Source: Thermoflavifilum sp. (GTDB lineage Bacteria; Bacteroidota; Bacteroidia; Chitinophagales; Chitinophagaceae). From it: a DNA stretch of 5,977 nt. The stretch's first letter is position 1. Each line of letters starts with the position of its first letter. Of this stretch, positions 1 through 5,977 are shown in pieces. Location: positions 1 to 5,977 of the forward strand of contig JADGHY010000139.1 in NCBI GenBank assembly GCA_019683625.1, in the 5' to 3' direction. Both the position numbers and the translations under genes were made by a program. A model generated the notes under the pieces. It did not search any database and was not told the DNA's origin. It worked only from the letters and a program-made list of their open reading frames with translations.

Positions 1-508
1 GCTCCAGCCTGGGTTTACCTATGATTTCACGCATGATCACCACGTGATCATTAAAATACAGCGTACATCCCACAATCAATCCCAATCCCACCTGACCGAG
101 AATCTTGAATTTACCTGCAAGACCTTCTTTATTTTTTTTGAATACTTTGATATAATCATCCAGAAAACCAATGAAGCCAAGCCATAGGGTACATACCAGC
201 ATGAGGATGATGTACACGTTTTCGAGACGGGCAAACAACAAAGTGGGAATGATGATGGCCGAAAGGATAATTAATCCGCCCATGGTGGGAGTACCCGCTT
301 TCTGGTTTTCCCCTGAAAGCCCAAGCTGGCGCACGGTTTCACCGATCTGCTTGCGTTGCAAAAAAAGCAGGATGCGCTTGCCGGCAAACAAGGAAATGAT
401 CAGCGAAAGCAAAATGGCCATGGTTGCCCGGAAAGTGATGTATTGAAATACACCGGCGCCGGGCAGGTCGAAATGTGTTTTTAAATATGTAAATAAATAA
501 TACAGCAT
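1..508 (-). CDS. mraY: MraY, phospho-N-acetylmuramoyl-pentapeptide transferase (N-terminal part, cut by window edge)
   Basis: I translated this reading frame by hand from the ATG at 508; it stays open for 169 codons to the left edge. MraY is an inner-membrane enzyme that transfers phospho-MurNAc-pentapeptide from UDP to undecaprenyl phosphate, making lipid I. Seen here: hydrophobic segments near residues 24-42, 79-93, 99-116 and 136-152. The cytoplasmic loop has GETVRQLG (56-63) followed by KAGTPTMGG (70-78), a family hallmark. GFLDDYIKV (114-122) contains the Asp pair D117-D118 of the Mg/catalytic site, followed by GLAGKFKILGQ (129-139). Bacteroidota MraY proteins are around 400 residues, so more than half, including the later catalytic Asp and His residues, lies outside the window. 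The start is 7 bases after the murE stop. No Shine-Dalgarno is visible, as is common in this phylum. The downstream neighbour cannot be seen. Confidence 0.95.
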   Translation of the reverse strand, partial: MLYYLFTYLKTHFDLPGAGVFQYITFRATMAILLSLIISLFAGKRILLFLQRKQIGETVRQLGLSGENQKAGTPTMGGLIILSAIIIPTLLFARLENVYIILMLVCTLWLGFIGFLDDYIKVFKKNKEGLAGKFKILGQVGLGLIVGCTLYFNDHVVIMREIIGKPRLE

Positions 509-515
509 GCAATAT

Positions 516-1982
516 TCATTTACCCAATGAAGTAAACATTTCCTTTACCACTTCCCGATCATCAAATGGATATTTCACTCCCTTTATTTCCTGATATTTT
601 TCATGTCCTTTTCCGGCAATCAAAATGATATCGTTGGATTGCGCTAATGTACAGGCGGTACGGATAGCCTCTTTCCGGTCTACGATGGACAAGGTTTTAG
701 CCAGCATAGATGCCGTAAGACCTGCCTTCATTTCTTCGATAATGGCCTGCGGATCTTCACTTCGGGGATTATCTGAAGTAAAAATCACCTGATCGCTGAA
801 GTGAGTGGCGATGAGGGCCATCTCAGGACGTTTCGATCGGTCGCGATCACCCCCGCATCCCACAACAGTAATCAGGCGTTGCTGGGATTGTTTAAAACCC
901 AAAATCGTTTGCAATACATTTTTCAGGGCATCGGGTGTATGGGCATAATCCACGATGGCAATAATGTGTTGCACAGGAGAAATAAAATAGTCAAACCGAC
1001 CCTCAGCACCTCTGAGATCACTTAAGATGCGCAGCGTTTCGTCTTTTTCCTGACCTAATAATCGGGCAGCAGCGTATGCGGCGAGCAGATTATATGCATT
1101 AAACTCACCGATCAGCCGGCTATGTACCAGTTGGTGATCGATTTCCACTTGCAGTCCGCTCAGGTGGTTTTCAATGATTCTGGCTTTAAAATCGGCTTGT
1201 TTGCGCAGGGCATAGGTCACAATTTTTGCGCGTGTATTTTGCACCATTACCATGCCGTTACGATCGTCAATATTGGTGAGTGCAAAAGCCGTGGGAGGAA
1301 GCTGATCAAAAAAAGCTTTTTTGGCCTTCAGATAATTTTCAAAGGTTTTATGATAATCCAGATGATCGTGGGTGATATTGGTAAAAATCCCTCCGGTGTA
1401 GTGAACACCCGCAATGCGTTTCTGGTGAATAGCGTGTGAACTGGCTTCCATGAATACATGGGTGCATCCTTGTTGGTGCATGCGTGCCAGCAGCTGATGC
1501 AGTTGAATGGCATCGGGGGTGGTATGCGTAGAAGGCTCAGCTTGATCGCCGATGATGTTTTGCACGGTGGAAATCAGGCCGGTTTGAAATCCCAGACGAG
1601 AAAACAATTGATAGAGCAGGGTAACTACCGTGGTCTTCCCGTTTGTGCCGGTGACACCCACCACCTGCATGTGATGCGAGGGATCTCCGAAGAAATGCCC
1701 TGCCAGCACACCACAGGCTTGGGCACTATCGCTTACTTGGATGTATGTAATTTGAGGGGAAGGCGGCTGAGGCATTTCTTCACACACGACAGCCACTGCG
1801 CCTCTGGCAATGGCCTGAGGAATAAATTGGTGCCCGTCGGCATGCAGGCCGCGAACAGCCACAAACAAGCTGCCTGGCCCCACCTGCCGGGAATCGGCCG
1901 TGATGCTGGTAATGGGCAGATCGGTGTTTCCGCTCACTTCAATCAGCTGCACATCGGTTAATATGTCGCGCAATAGTTTCAT
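516..1982 (-). CDS. murE: MurE, UDP-MurNAc-tripeptide synthetase (meso-diaminopimelate type)
   Basis: This cytoplasmic ATP-dependent ligase adds the third residue of the peptidoglycan stem peptide to UDP-MurNAc-L-Ala-D-Glu. At 488 residues it has the usual MurE length and all three Mur ligase domains. The N-terminal UDP-binding part includes TADSRQVGPGSLFVA (28-42). The central ATPase has the P-loop GVTGTNGKTT (109-118, Lys116), HTTPD (153-157), EASSHAI (179-185) and TNITHDHLDYH (201-211). The expected carbamylated lysine is K221 in the AKKAFF stretch. The C-terminal domain has VDYAHTPDAL (344-353), GCGGDRDRSKRP (375-386), DNPRSEDP (404-411) and GKGHE (457-461). DNPR is the known signature of enzymes that add meso-diaminopimelate; lysine-adding enzymes differ there, so substrate choice is a fairly strong inference. 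The ATG lies 2 bases after the ftsI stop and no Shine-Dalgarno is visible, so coupled translation is likely. Confidence 0.97.
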   Translation of the reverse strand: MKLLRDILTDVQLIEVSGNTDLPITSITADSRQVGPGSLFVAVRGLHADGHQFIPQAIARGAVAVVCEEMPQPPSPQITYIQVSDSAQACGVLAGHFFGDPSHHMQVVGVTGTNGKTTVVTLLYQLFSRLGFQTGLISTVQNIIGDQAEPSTHTTPDAIQLHQLLARMHQQGCTHVFMEASSHAIHQKRIAGVHYTGGIFTNITHDHLDYHKTFENYLKAKKAFFDQLPPTAFALTNIDDRNGMVMVQNTRAKIVTYALRKQADFKARIIENHLSGLQVEIDHQLVHSRLIGEFNAYNLLAAYAAARLLGQEKDETLRILSDLRGAEGRFDYFISPVQHIIAIVDYAHTPDALKNVLQTILGFKQSQQRLITVVGCGGDRDRSKRPEMALIATHFSDQVIFTSDNPRSEDPQAIIEEMKAGLTASMLAKTLSIVDRKEAIRTACTLAQSNDIILIAGKGHEKYQEIKGVKYPFDDREVVKEMFTSLGK

Positions 1983-1984
1983 GT

Positions 1985-4039
1985 TCAGTTCAAAATCAGT
2001 TGAATTTGTTGTCCCGGACGCACGGGCGAGCCGGCCGGCAAAGATTGCCCGACCACATGGCCTGCACCGGTAAATTGTACCTTTAATCCCTTTTGTTCCA
2101 GTAATCGGATTGCATCTCTGAGGCCTAAACCACTCAGATCAGGTATCAGCGCAGCAGAATGCGCATCTGACACCTCTATGGTGTTCACCGGAATATGCTG
2201 CCAGTTGTTCGTGAGCTGTTTTGCCCGTGTGGAAAGGGTGCGTACACTCCAGCGGATGGTATCCATGCGCGGCTGAGGCAAGCGTGGAGATGCTTTGGGT
2301 GTCAGATGCAGGGCATACAGCTGATCGGCAATTTTCCTAAACACCGGAGCGGCCACATCGGCCCCATAATACACCCGAGGATGAGGCTGGCTGCGAATCA
2401 CCACGATACATGAATATTGGGGATCATCCGAAGGAAAATAACCCACGAAACTGGATTGATACACCTTGGAGCTATATCCTGTCCGGCCATCGGCCACTAA
2501 AGCCGTACCCGTCTTGCCGGCAACCGCATAAGGAGCTCCCAGAAAAGGCTTACGGGCCGTGCCATCGGTAACCACGCTTCTCAGCATCCTTTGCACCTGA
2601 TGCAAGATGGTATCGGAACAAATCTTTTCGATTTTTACGGGAGAAAAAGTCTTTATGGGCTCACCAAATTCCTGGATAGATTGTACCAGATAAGGTTTCA
2701 TCATCCAACCCTCGTTGGCCACAGCATTGTAGAGCGTGAGCATTTGCACGGGACTTACCAGCACTTCATAGCCAAACCCCATCCAGGGTAAAGTGGTGGC
2801 ACTCCAGGTGCGCGATTGCGGAGTTTTAATTAAAGGCGGTTGTTCGCCAATCAAATCAATGCCTGTGGGCTTATCCAGCCGCAAGGCCCGCAAATGCCTG
2901 ATAAAACGCATCGGATCATCTTTGTAAAGATTGGCTAATTGAGCAAATCCTACATTGGAACTCAGGTCTAATGCTTTTTCCACAGTAACCCAGGTTTCGT
3001 TGTGCTTTTCTGCATCATAAACCGTGCGGTTGCCTAGTTTCAGCTCTCCCCGGTAAAGATTAATTTGGGTGCGGGGCGTTACCAGATGATCTTCAAGCAC
3101 GGCAATCAGGGTAGCGAGTTTGAATATTGAGCCTGGCTCCGTATTCATGAGCGCATAGTTATAATCTTCCCAATAACTGCCATCGGGCTGACGGCCCAAA
3201 TTCGCGATAGCCTTAATTTGACCGGTTTTCACGTCCATCACCAGGCAAGTACCGTATTGTGCCTGAACAGAGTCGAGCATCTGGTAGAGCGCCTGTTCGG
3301 CAATATCCTGAATATATACATCGATGGTGGTAACAATGTCTTTCCCATTTTCCGGTTCCAGGGTATATCCTTCCACCGGGGCATAAGTGCCTGCAGCCAC
3401 TTTTCGCACCAGTTGCCGCCCATCTTTGCCCCGCAATACGCTGTCATAGGTTGCCTCCAGTCCCACATTTGGCGCATTGGGCCGCCATAAGCCAATGGTG
3501 CGATTGGCCAACAAACCATAAGGATTGATCCGCTTTTCATGCATCTCGGCAATCATGCCGCTGCGATAACGGCCTAAACGGAAAAGCGGTAATTGCAGCA
3601 ATTGCTGGTAGGTTTTTAAATCCAAATCTTTCTTGAACAAGAGATAGCGTTCCTGGCTATGATAGGCTTTCCATAAAAATGATCGATACCACGACGCGGA
3701 ATGATCACGGAACAATCGAGAAAGGCCCAACGCCAGCGAATCCACATTTTCCCGAAATAATTTTCCCTGGTTGGCCCGCAGGCCATCGGCCATCATGTCG
3801 AGATGGATATCGAAAAAGGGTACAGATGTGGAAAGCATTTCACCATCATCCGAATAGATGGTGCCTCGTTCTGCATCCATGGTCACATATCGTTCCTGCA
3901 AGCTATCGGCCATGCTTCTCCAGTAATTACCTTGAATATGCTGAATGATAAAAATCTTTCCCAGAATGATGATGCCAATCACCACCATTCCCATGAAGCT
4001 GAGATATACACGCCATAGAATATCTTGTTTGATATCCAT
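1985..4039 (-). CDS. ftsI: Class B penicillin-binding protein, FtsI/PBP3-type division transpeptidase with C-terminal PASTA domain
   Basis: This is the septal D,D-transpeptidase that cross-links new peptidoglycan in the periplasm, normally working with FtsW. The 684 residues begin with a short cytoplasmic tail and a membrane anchor (about 12-33). The PBP dimerisation domain follows, with RGTIYSDDGEML (58-69) and GLEATYDSVLRGKDG (193-207). The transpeptidase domain spans about 235-575. Its catalytic motifs are S304-I-F-K307 (active serine Ser304), S360-S-N362 and K509-T-G511 in AGKTGTA. GFGYEVLVSPVQML (421-434) is typical of the family. A single PASTA domain fills the C-terminus (about 631-684). 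Position between ftsL and murE supports a division role over an elongation PBP2. The start is the only ATG near the ftsL stop, 3 bases downstream of it and in the same frame. PASTA-bearing FtsI-type proteins are usual in Bacteroidota; in Firmicutes the SpoVD/PBP2x group looks similar. Confidence 0.95.
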   Translation of the reverse strand: MDIKQDILWRVYLSFMGMVVIGIIILGKIFIIQHIQGNYWRSMADSLQERYVTMDAERGTIYSDDGEMLSTSVPFFDIHLDMMADGLRANQGKLFRENVDSLALGLSRLFRDHSASWYRSFLWKAYHSQERYLLFKKDLDLKTYQQLLQLPLFRLGRYRSGMIAEMHEKRINPYGLLANRTIGLWRPNAPNVGLEATYDSVLRGKDGRQLVRKVAAGTYAPVEGYTLEPENGKDIVTTIDVYIQDIAEQALYQMLDSVQAQYGTCLVMDVKTGQIKAIANLGRQPDGSYWEDYNYALMNTEPGSIFKLATLIAVLEDHLVTPRTQINLYRGELKLGNRTVYDAEKHNETWVTVEKALDLSSNVGFAQLANLYKDDPMRFIRHLRALRLDKPTGIDLIGEQPPLIKTPQSRTWSATTLPWMGFGYEVLVSPVQMLTLYNAVANEGWMMKPYLVQSIQEFGEPIKTFSPVKIEKICSDTILHQVQRMLRSVVTDGTARKPFLGAPYAVAGKTGTALVADGRTGYSSKVYQSSFVGYFPSDDPQYSCIVVIRSQPHPRVYYGADVAAPVFRKIADQLYALHLTPKASPRLPQPRMDTIRWSVRTLSTRAKQLTNNWQHIPVNTIEVSDAHSAALIPDLSGLGLRDAIRLLEQKGLKVQFTGAGHVVGQSLPAGSPVRPGQQIQLILN

Positions 4040-4042
4040 GTT

Positions 4043-4417
4043 TCATTTTGTTGTATCCACAACCAGTACAAATGGCGGTTGCGACGACGCTTTCCAACCC
4101 CAGGGAGCCACTTCACGGGCTACCTCGCTGTATTTGCTCTGAAACATCACTTCACTTTTTGCCTCCAGATATTTCCAATGCAAATCCTTCACTTCCTTCT
4201 GGAGTTGATTCATTTTCCGGATTTTCTTTTCAGCCTGATGACCATTAGCGATATAAACCAAAGCCAGGCAGGACAGGTAAAAGACGAATGGCAGATGCTT
4301 GATAATCCATTCGTGTTGAAACATGATGCGGCGATAAGCAGCCGACCGTCGCTTCGGCGGATTAACCGCTCCAGCGGCAGGAGTTGCAGGTTGCGATGGT
4401 TGTTTCTGGGTATTCAT
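4043..4417 (-). CDS. ftsL: FtsL-like bitopic cell division protein
   Basis: This 124-residue protein has the FtsL layout: a Pro/Ala-rich, basic cytoplasmic tail (1-40, with PPKRR at 20-24), one membrane segment (about 41-58) and a charged periplasmic helix (about 61-98) with coiled-coil character, ending in a short hydrophobic tail. FtsL normally forms a complex with FtsB and FtsQ that activates FtsW-FtsI. Sequence identity alone is weak because FtsL diverges fast. The call rests on topology, size and its place between rsmH and ftsI, which matches the Bacteroidota FtsL-like family. The motif VAPWGWK (103-109) near the end looks typical of that group, though this is from memory. The upstream frame meets a stop at 4445-4447 with no other ATG, so the start is well fixed. 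A 44-base AT-rich gap separates it from rsmH. Confidence 0.85.
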   Translation of the reverse strand: MNTQKQPSQPATPAAGAVNPPKRRSAAYRRIMFQHEWIIKHLPFVFYLSCLALVYIANGHQAEKKIRKMNQLQKEVKDLHWKYLEAKSEVMFQSKYSEVAREVAPWGWKASSQPPFVLVVDTTK

Positions 4418-4461
4418 CAGGAAAAATATTTTAGGTATATCGTGTTAAATGGTGAATAGAT

Positions 4462-5373
4462 TCAGGACGGTAGGGGTAATTTTTCAGCAATGCGCAATCG
4501 GGCGCTGGCCGATCTGGGATTACGCTGTACTTCATCGGGTGCAGGCTGAATGGGTTTTCGGGTGAGCATGCGCAATCCGGCATGTGTTTGGGAAGGCAAC
4601 GGCATCTGTCCGGCAGGAGTTCCTTTCATAAACTGTTTCACGATGCGGTCTTCCAGGGAATGGAAGCTGATGACCACCAGCCTTCCACCTGGCTTAAGCA
4701 CTTCCGCAGCCTGCTGCAGGAAACTTTCCAGAGCGTGCAGTTCATCGTTCACGGCAATGCGCAATGCCTGAAACAGCTTTGCCAAATACTGATGCCTGTT
4801 GCCTCTTACCAGCGGTTCGAGCAGCTGCACCAGTTCTCCCGTGGTTTCAATAGGCTTTTGTGCACGGGCTTGCACAATGGCACGGGCCACTGTGCGGGCA
4901 TTTCTCACTTCCCCATAAGCTTCCAGCATACGATGCAGCTCGGCTTCTGAAGCCTCACGCAATAAATCGGCCGCACTGCGTTCGTTGCGCCTGTCCATGC
5001 GCATATCCAGAGGAGCGTCATAGCGCAGGGAAAAACCTCGTTCGGGTGTATCCAGCTGAAAGGATGAGACGCCCAGATCAGCTAGAATGCCATCTACCGG
5101 GATCATCCGATAATACCGGAGAAAACGTTTCAGGTAAATAAAGCTTTCCGGCACAAACAGAAGCCGTTCATCCGCCACCACATGAGCCCTTACGGTTTCA
5201 TCCTGATCAAAGGCAATGACCTTGCCTTTCGGCCCCAAGTGGCTAAGGATGGCGCGGGTATGCCCACCTCCTCCGTAAGTGGCATCCACATAAATACCAT
5301 CGGGCTGAATTTGCAATCCCTCTAGCACTTCCTGCACCATCACCGGTTCATGACCTCTCTGTATGGCATTCAT
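4462..5373 (-). CDS. rsmH: RsmH (MraW), 16S rRNA C1402 N4-methyltransferase
   Basis: RsmH uses S-adenosylmethionine to methylate N4 of cytidine 1402 in the 16S rRNA decoding centre. The 303 residues match the family length. Visible motifs in order: HEPVMVQEVLEGL (8-20), the SAM-binding loop DATYGGGGHT (30-39), FDQD (55-58), ADLGVSSFQLD (98-108), PLDMRMD (121-127), KLFQALRIAVNDEL (199-212), VVISFHSLEDRIVK (233-246) and NPRSASARLR (285-294). The insert between the two SAM-binding halves (roughly 109-200) is the substrate-recognition domain. The ATG overlaps the mraZ stop as ATGA (5370-5373), so translation is probably coupled. A GGAGG sits 9 bases upstream of this ATG, which supports it over the internal Met12. 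The gene has no cell wall role of its own, but its place after mraZ in dcw clusters is very widely conserved. Confidence 0.97.
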   Translation of the reverse strand: MNAIQRGHEPVMVQEVLEGLQIQPDGIYVDATYGGGGHTRAILSHLGPKGKVIAFDQDETVRAHVVADERLLFVPESFIYLKRFLRYYRMIPVDGILADLGVSSFQLDTPERGFSLRYDAPLDMRMDRRNERSAADLLREASEAELHRMLEAYGEVRNARTVARAIVQARAQKPIETTGELVQLLEPLVRGNRHQYLAKLFQALRIAVNDELHALESFLQQAAEVLKPGGRLVVISFHSLEDRIVKQFMKGTPAGQMPLPSQTHAGLRMLTRKPIQPAPDEVQRNPRSASARLRIAEKLPLPS

Positions 5374-5825
5374 AGGGTGTTCCCTCCCATCACCCGGCCG
5401 GCCAGCTGGCTAAAGGCTTCAGGTGAAAAGTTGTCAAAGAGCGCCTGGTATTTTTGTTTATCCCAGATTTCAATCTTATTGGTATTGGCAGCCAACACAA
5501 TGTCGCGCGTTAAACCTGCATATTCCATCAGATGCTTGGGCAATAAAATCCGCGAGGCACTGTCGAGCTCCACCAGCGTGGCTCCCGCCAGAAAATACCG
5601 CTTGAAAGCCCTCACCTGCGGATCAAAATCATTTAACTTTTTCAATTGTTCGAATAATGGCGTCCATTCCGACATGGGATAGAGCGACAGGCATTTTTCA
5701 AAACCTCTGTTCAGCACAAACTGGTGGCTATCTGCTTCCCCCAGCTGTTTTCTAAAGCCGGTGGGCAGCAAAAAACGCCCCTTGGCATCAAGCGTCGCCT
5801 CATACTCCCCCAAAAAGCCTGTCAT
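5370..5825 (-). CDS. mraZ: MraZ, dcw operon transcriptional regulator
   Basis: MraZ is a DNA-binding protein with two tandem AbrB/SpoVT-like swapped-hairpin domains that forms ring-shaped oligomers. In E. coli it represses its own dcw operon. The 151 residues show the duplicated signature: DAKGRFLLP at 13-21 and DSASRILLP at 88-96, each followed by a helix (GFRKQLGE; KHLMEYAGL). The linker FDPQVRAFKRYFLAGA (67-82) and the IEIWDKQKY stretch (118-126) are also family-typical. The second signature has Ser91 where the usual DxxGR motif has glycine. The ATG at 5825 is the only one available because an in-frame stop lies at 5841-5843. No Shine-Dalgarno is seen, and the leader is AT-rich. Three probable MraZ boxes lie 19 to 43 bases upstream of the start, consistent with autoregulation. 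It is the first gene of the cluster. Confidence 0.97.
   Translation of the reverse strand: MTGFLGEYEATLDAKGRFLLPTGFRKQLGEADSHQFVLNRGFEKCLSLYPMSEWTPLFEQLKKLNDFDPQVRAFKRYFLAGATLVELDSASRILLPKHLMEYAGLTRDIVLAANTNKIEIWDKQKYQALFDNFSPEAFSQLAGRVMGGNTL
5371..5395 (-). promoter_or_regulatory. Shine-Dalgarno-like site in a small hairpin before rsmH
   Basis: On the minus strand GGAGG (5387-5383) lies 9 bases before the rsmH ATG, inside the last codons of mraZ. It is flanked by GGGTG (5395-5391) and CACCC (5379-5375), which can pair as a 5-bp GC-rich stem with the purine-rich site in an 11-base loop. The other five starts in this window show no comparable site. The sequences are directly visible; a role in ribosome binding or coupled translation is inference, and part of the G-richness is dictated by the MraZ C-terminal codons (Met-Gly-Gly). 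Confidence 0.4.
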
Positions 5826-5843
5826 GGCGGATTTTAAATTTCA

Positions 5844-5868
5844 CCCACAAAATAACACTTTTTCCCAC
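5844..5868 (-). promoter_or_regulatory. Putative MraZ operator: three boxes at 10-base spacing
   Basis: Reading towards mraZ on the minus strand, GTGGG (5868-5864), GTGTT (5858-5854) and GTGGG (5848-5844) start exactly 10 bases apart, one helical turn each. Known MraZ operators in E. coli are TGGGN repeats separated by 5 bases, giving the same 10-base period just upstream of mraZ, so position, core and spacing all fit. The middle box is degenerate, keeping only GTG. The array lies just downstream of the predicted promoter, where bound MraZ would block initiation. Confidence 0.75.
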
Positions 5869-5876
5869 TTTTTTTC

Positions 5877-5906
5877 CAAAAATTATATAATGAATTTTAT
5901 CCACAA
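5877..5906 (-). promoter_or_regulatory. Putative dcw operon promoter, Bacteroidota type
   Basis: On the minus strand TTG (5906-5904) is followed after 19 bases by AATTTTTG (5884-5877). The Bacteroidota primary sigma factor prefers TTG or TTTG near -33 and TAnnTTTG near -7 with a spacer of about 19 to 21; here only the first T of the -7 element differs. An exact TATAAT overlaps (5887-5882), but it has no good -35 at 17 bases. Transcription would start near 5870, leaving a leader of roughly 45 bases and placing the start site next to the first MraZ box. This rests on motif matching by eye in very AT-rich DNA. Confidence 0.5.
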
Positions 5907-5977
5907 TATTTTTCCGAGCAAAAAGCTTATTGGGAGCAGTTTTCTAAAAAAGCCTTCCTAAAACACCCTGCACAGAG

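Noticed and set aside
171..446. Plus-strand open frame of 91 codons at the left edge
   Set aside because: The minus strand here encodes unmistakable MraY motifs (GTPTMGG, GFLDDY), so this is a shadow frame.
1458..1961. Plus-strand open frame of 167 codons opposite the N-terminal half of murE
   Set aside because: It lies wholly antisense to a murE with every family motif intact, its translation shows no recognisable domain, and there is no promoter or ribosome site for it. It is a shadow of the coding strand.
4025..4459. Plus-strand open frame of 144 codons opposite ftsL
   Set aside because: It is antisense to ftsL, which fits its cluster position, size and topology far better. The plus-strand translation has no family-like features.
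4418..4461. Possible internal promoter in the rsmH-ftsL gap (TATTTTTC near the ftsL start)
   Set aside because: The -7-like element would place the transcript start at or past the ATG and no TTG lies at a suitable distance. It is ordinary AT-rich spacer.
930..5305. Many copies of the short word CATCGG across the window
   Set aside because: They fall in coding sequence in varying contexts, largely from favoured codons such as GCC-GAT and GAT-GGC, with no constant spacing or flank, so they are not a repeat family.
5761..5961. Plus-strand open frame crossing the mraZ promoter, with TATAAT at 5886-5891 as a possible divergent promoter
   Set aside because: The frame starts antisense inside mraZ and continues into AT-rich non-coding DNA with low-complexity translation. 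The plus-strand TATAAT comes only from a palindrome, with no gene after it in the window.
5911..5977. Possible terminator of an upstream gene (minus-strand GGAAGGC followed by a T run at about 5945-5957)
   Set aside because: I could not find a stable GC-rich stem before the T run; only a weak GTTTT/AAAAC pairing is possible. No gene can be identified in this stretch.

Overview
This window is the promoter-proximal part of a division and cell wall (dcw) cluster. All genes are on the minus strand, so they are read from the right edge to the left. In order of transcription they are mraZ, rsmH (mraW), a small ftsL-like gene, a division transpeptidase gene (ftsI type, with a C-terminal PASTA domain), murE, and the first 169 codons of mraY, which runs off the left edge. 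The window is almost fully coding. The only substantial non-coding stretch is about 150 bases upstream of mraZ.

The window suggests a member of the Bacteroidota, probably near the Chitinophagales. The gene order is typical: murE is followed directly by mraY with no murF between them, the division PBP carries a PASTA domain, and FtsL is the short, divergent Bacteroidota form. Most starts lack a Shine-Dalgarno sequence. The sequence upstream of mraZ is very AT-rich and holds a near-match to the Bacteroidota promoter (TTG, 19 bases, AATTTTTG). The family-level placement is a guess from protein character, not from a search. MurE carries the DNPR signature of meso-diaminopimelate-adding enzymes, which fits a Gram-negative wall.

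Right edge to left: 5826-5977 holds the probable promoter (5877-5906) and three MraZ-type operator boxes spaced exactly 10 bases apart (5844-5868). Then come mraZ (5370-5825), rsmH (4462-5373, overlapping mraZ by 4 bases), ftsL (4043-4417, after a 44-base gap), ftsI (1985-4039, 3 bases after ftsL), murE (516-1982, 2 bases after ftsI) and mraY (1-508, 7 bases after murE). The tight spacing implies one transcript with translational coupling.

The genes form a coherent set. MraZ probably represses its own operon, RsmH tunes the ribosomal decoding centre, FtsL and FtsI act in septal peptidoglycan synthesis, and MurE and MraY make the cytoplasmic and first lipid-linked wall precursors. I see no mobile element, CRISPR array, RNA gene or transferred island. 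This is core genome and I did not find an undescribed system. The points most worth checking are the MraZ operator, a Shine-Dalgarno-like hairpin before rsmH, and the in-frame one-codon junction between ftsL and ftsI.
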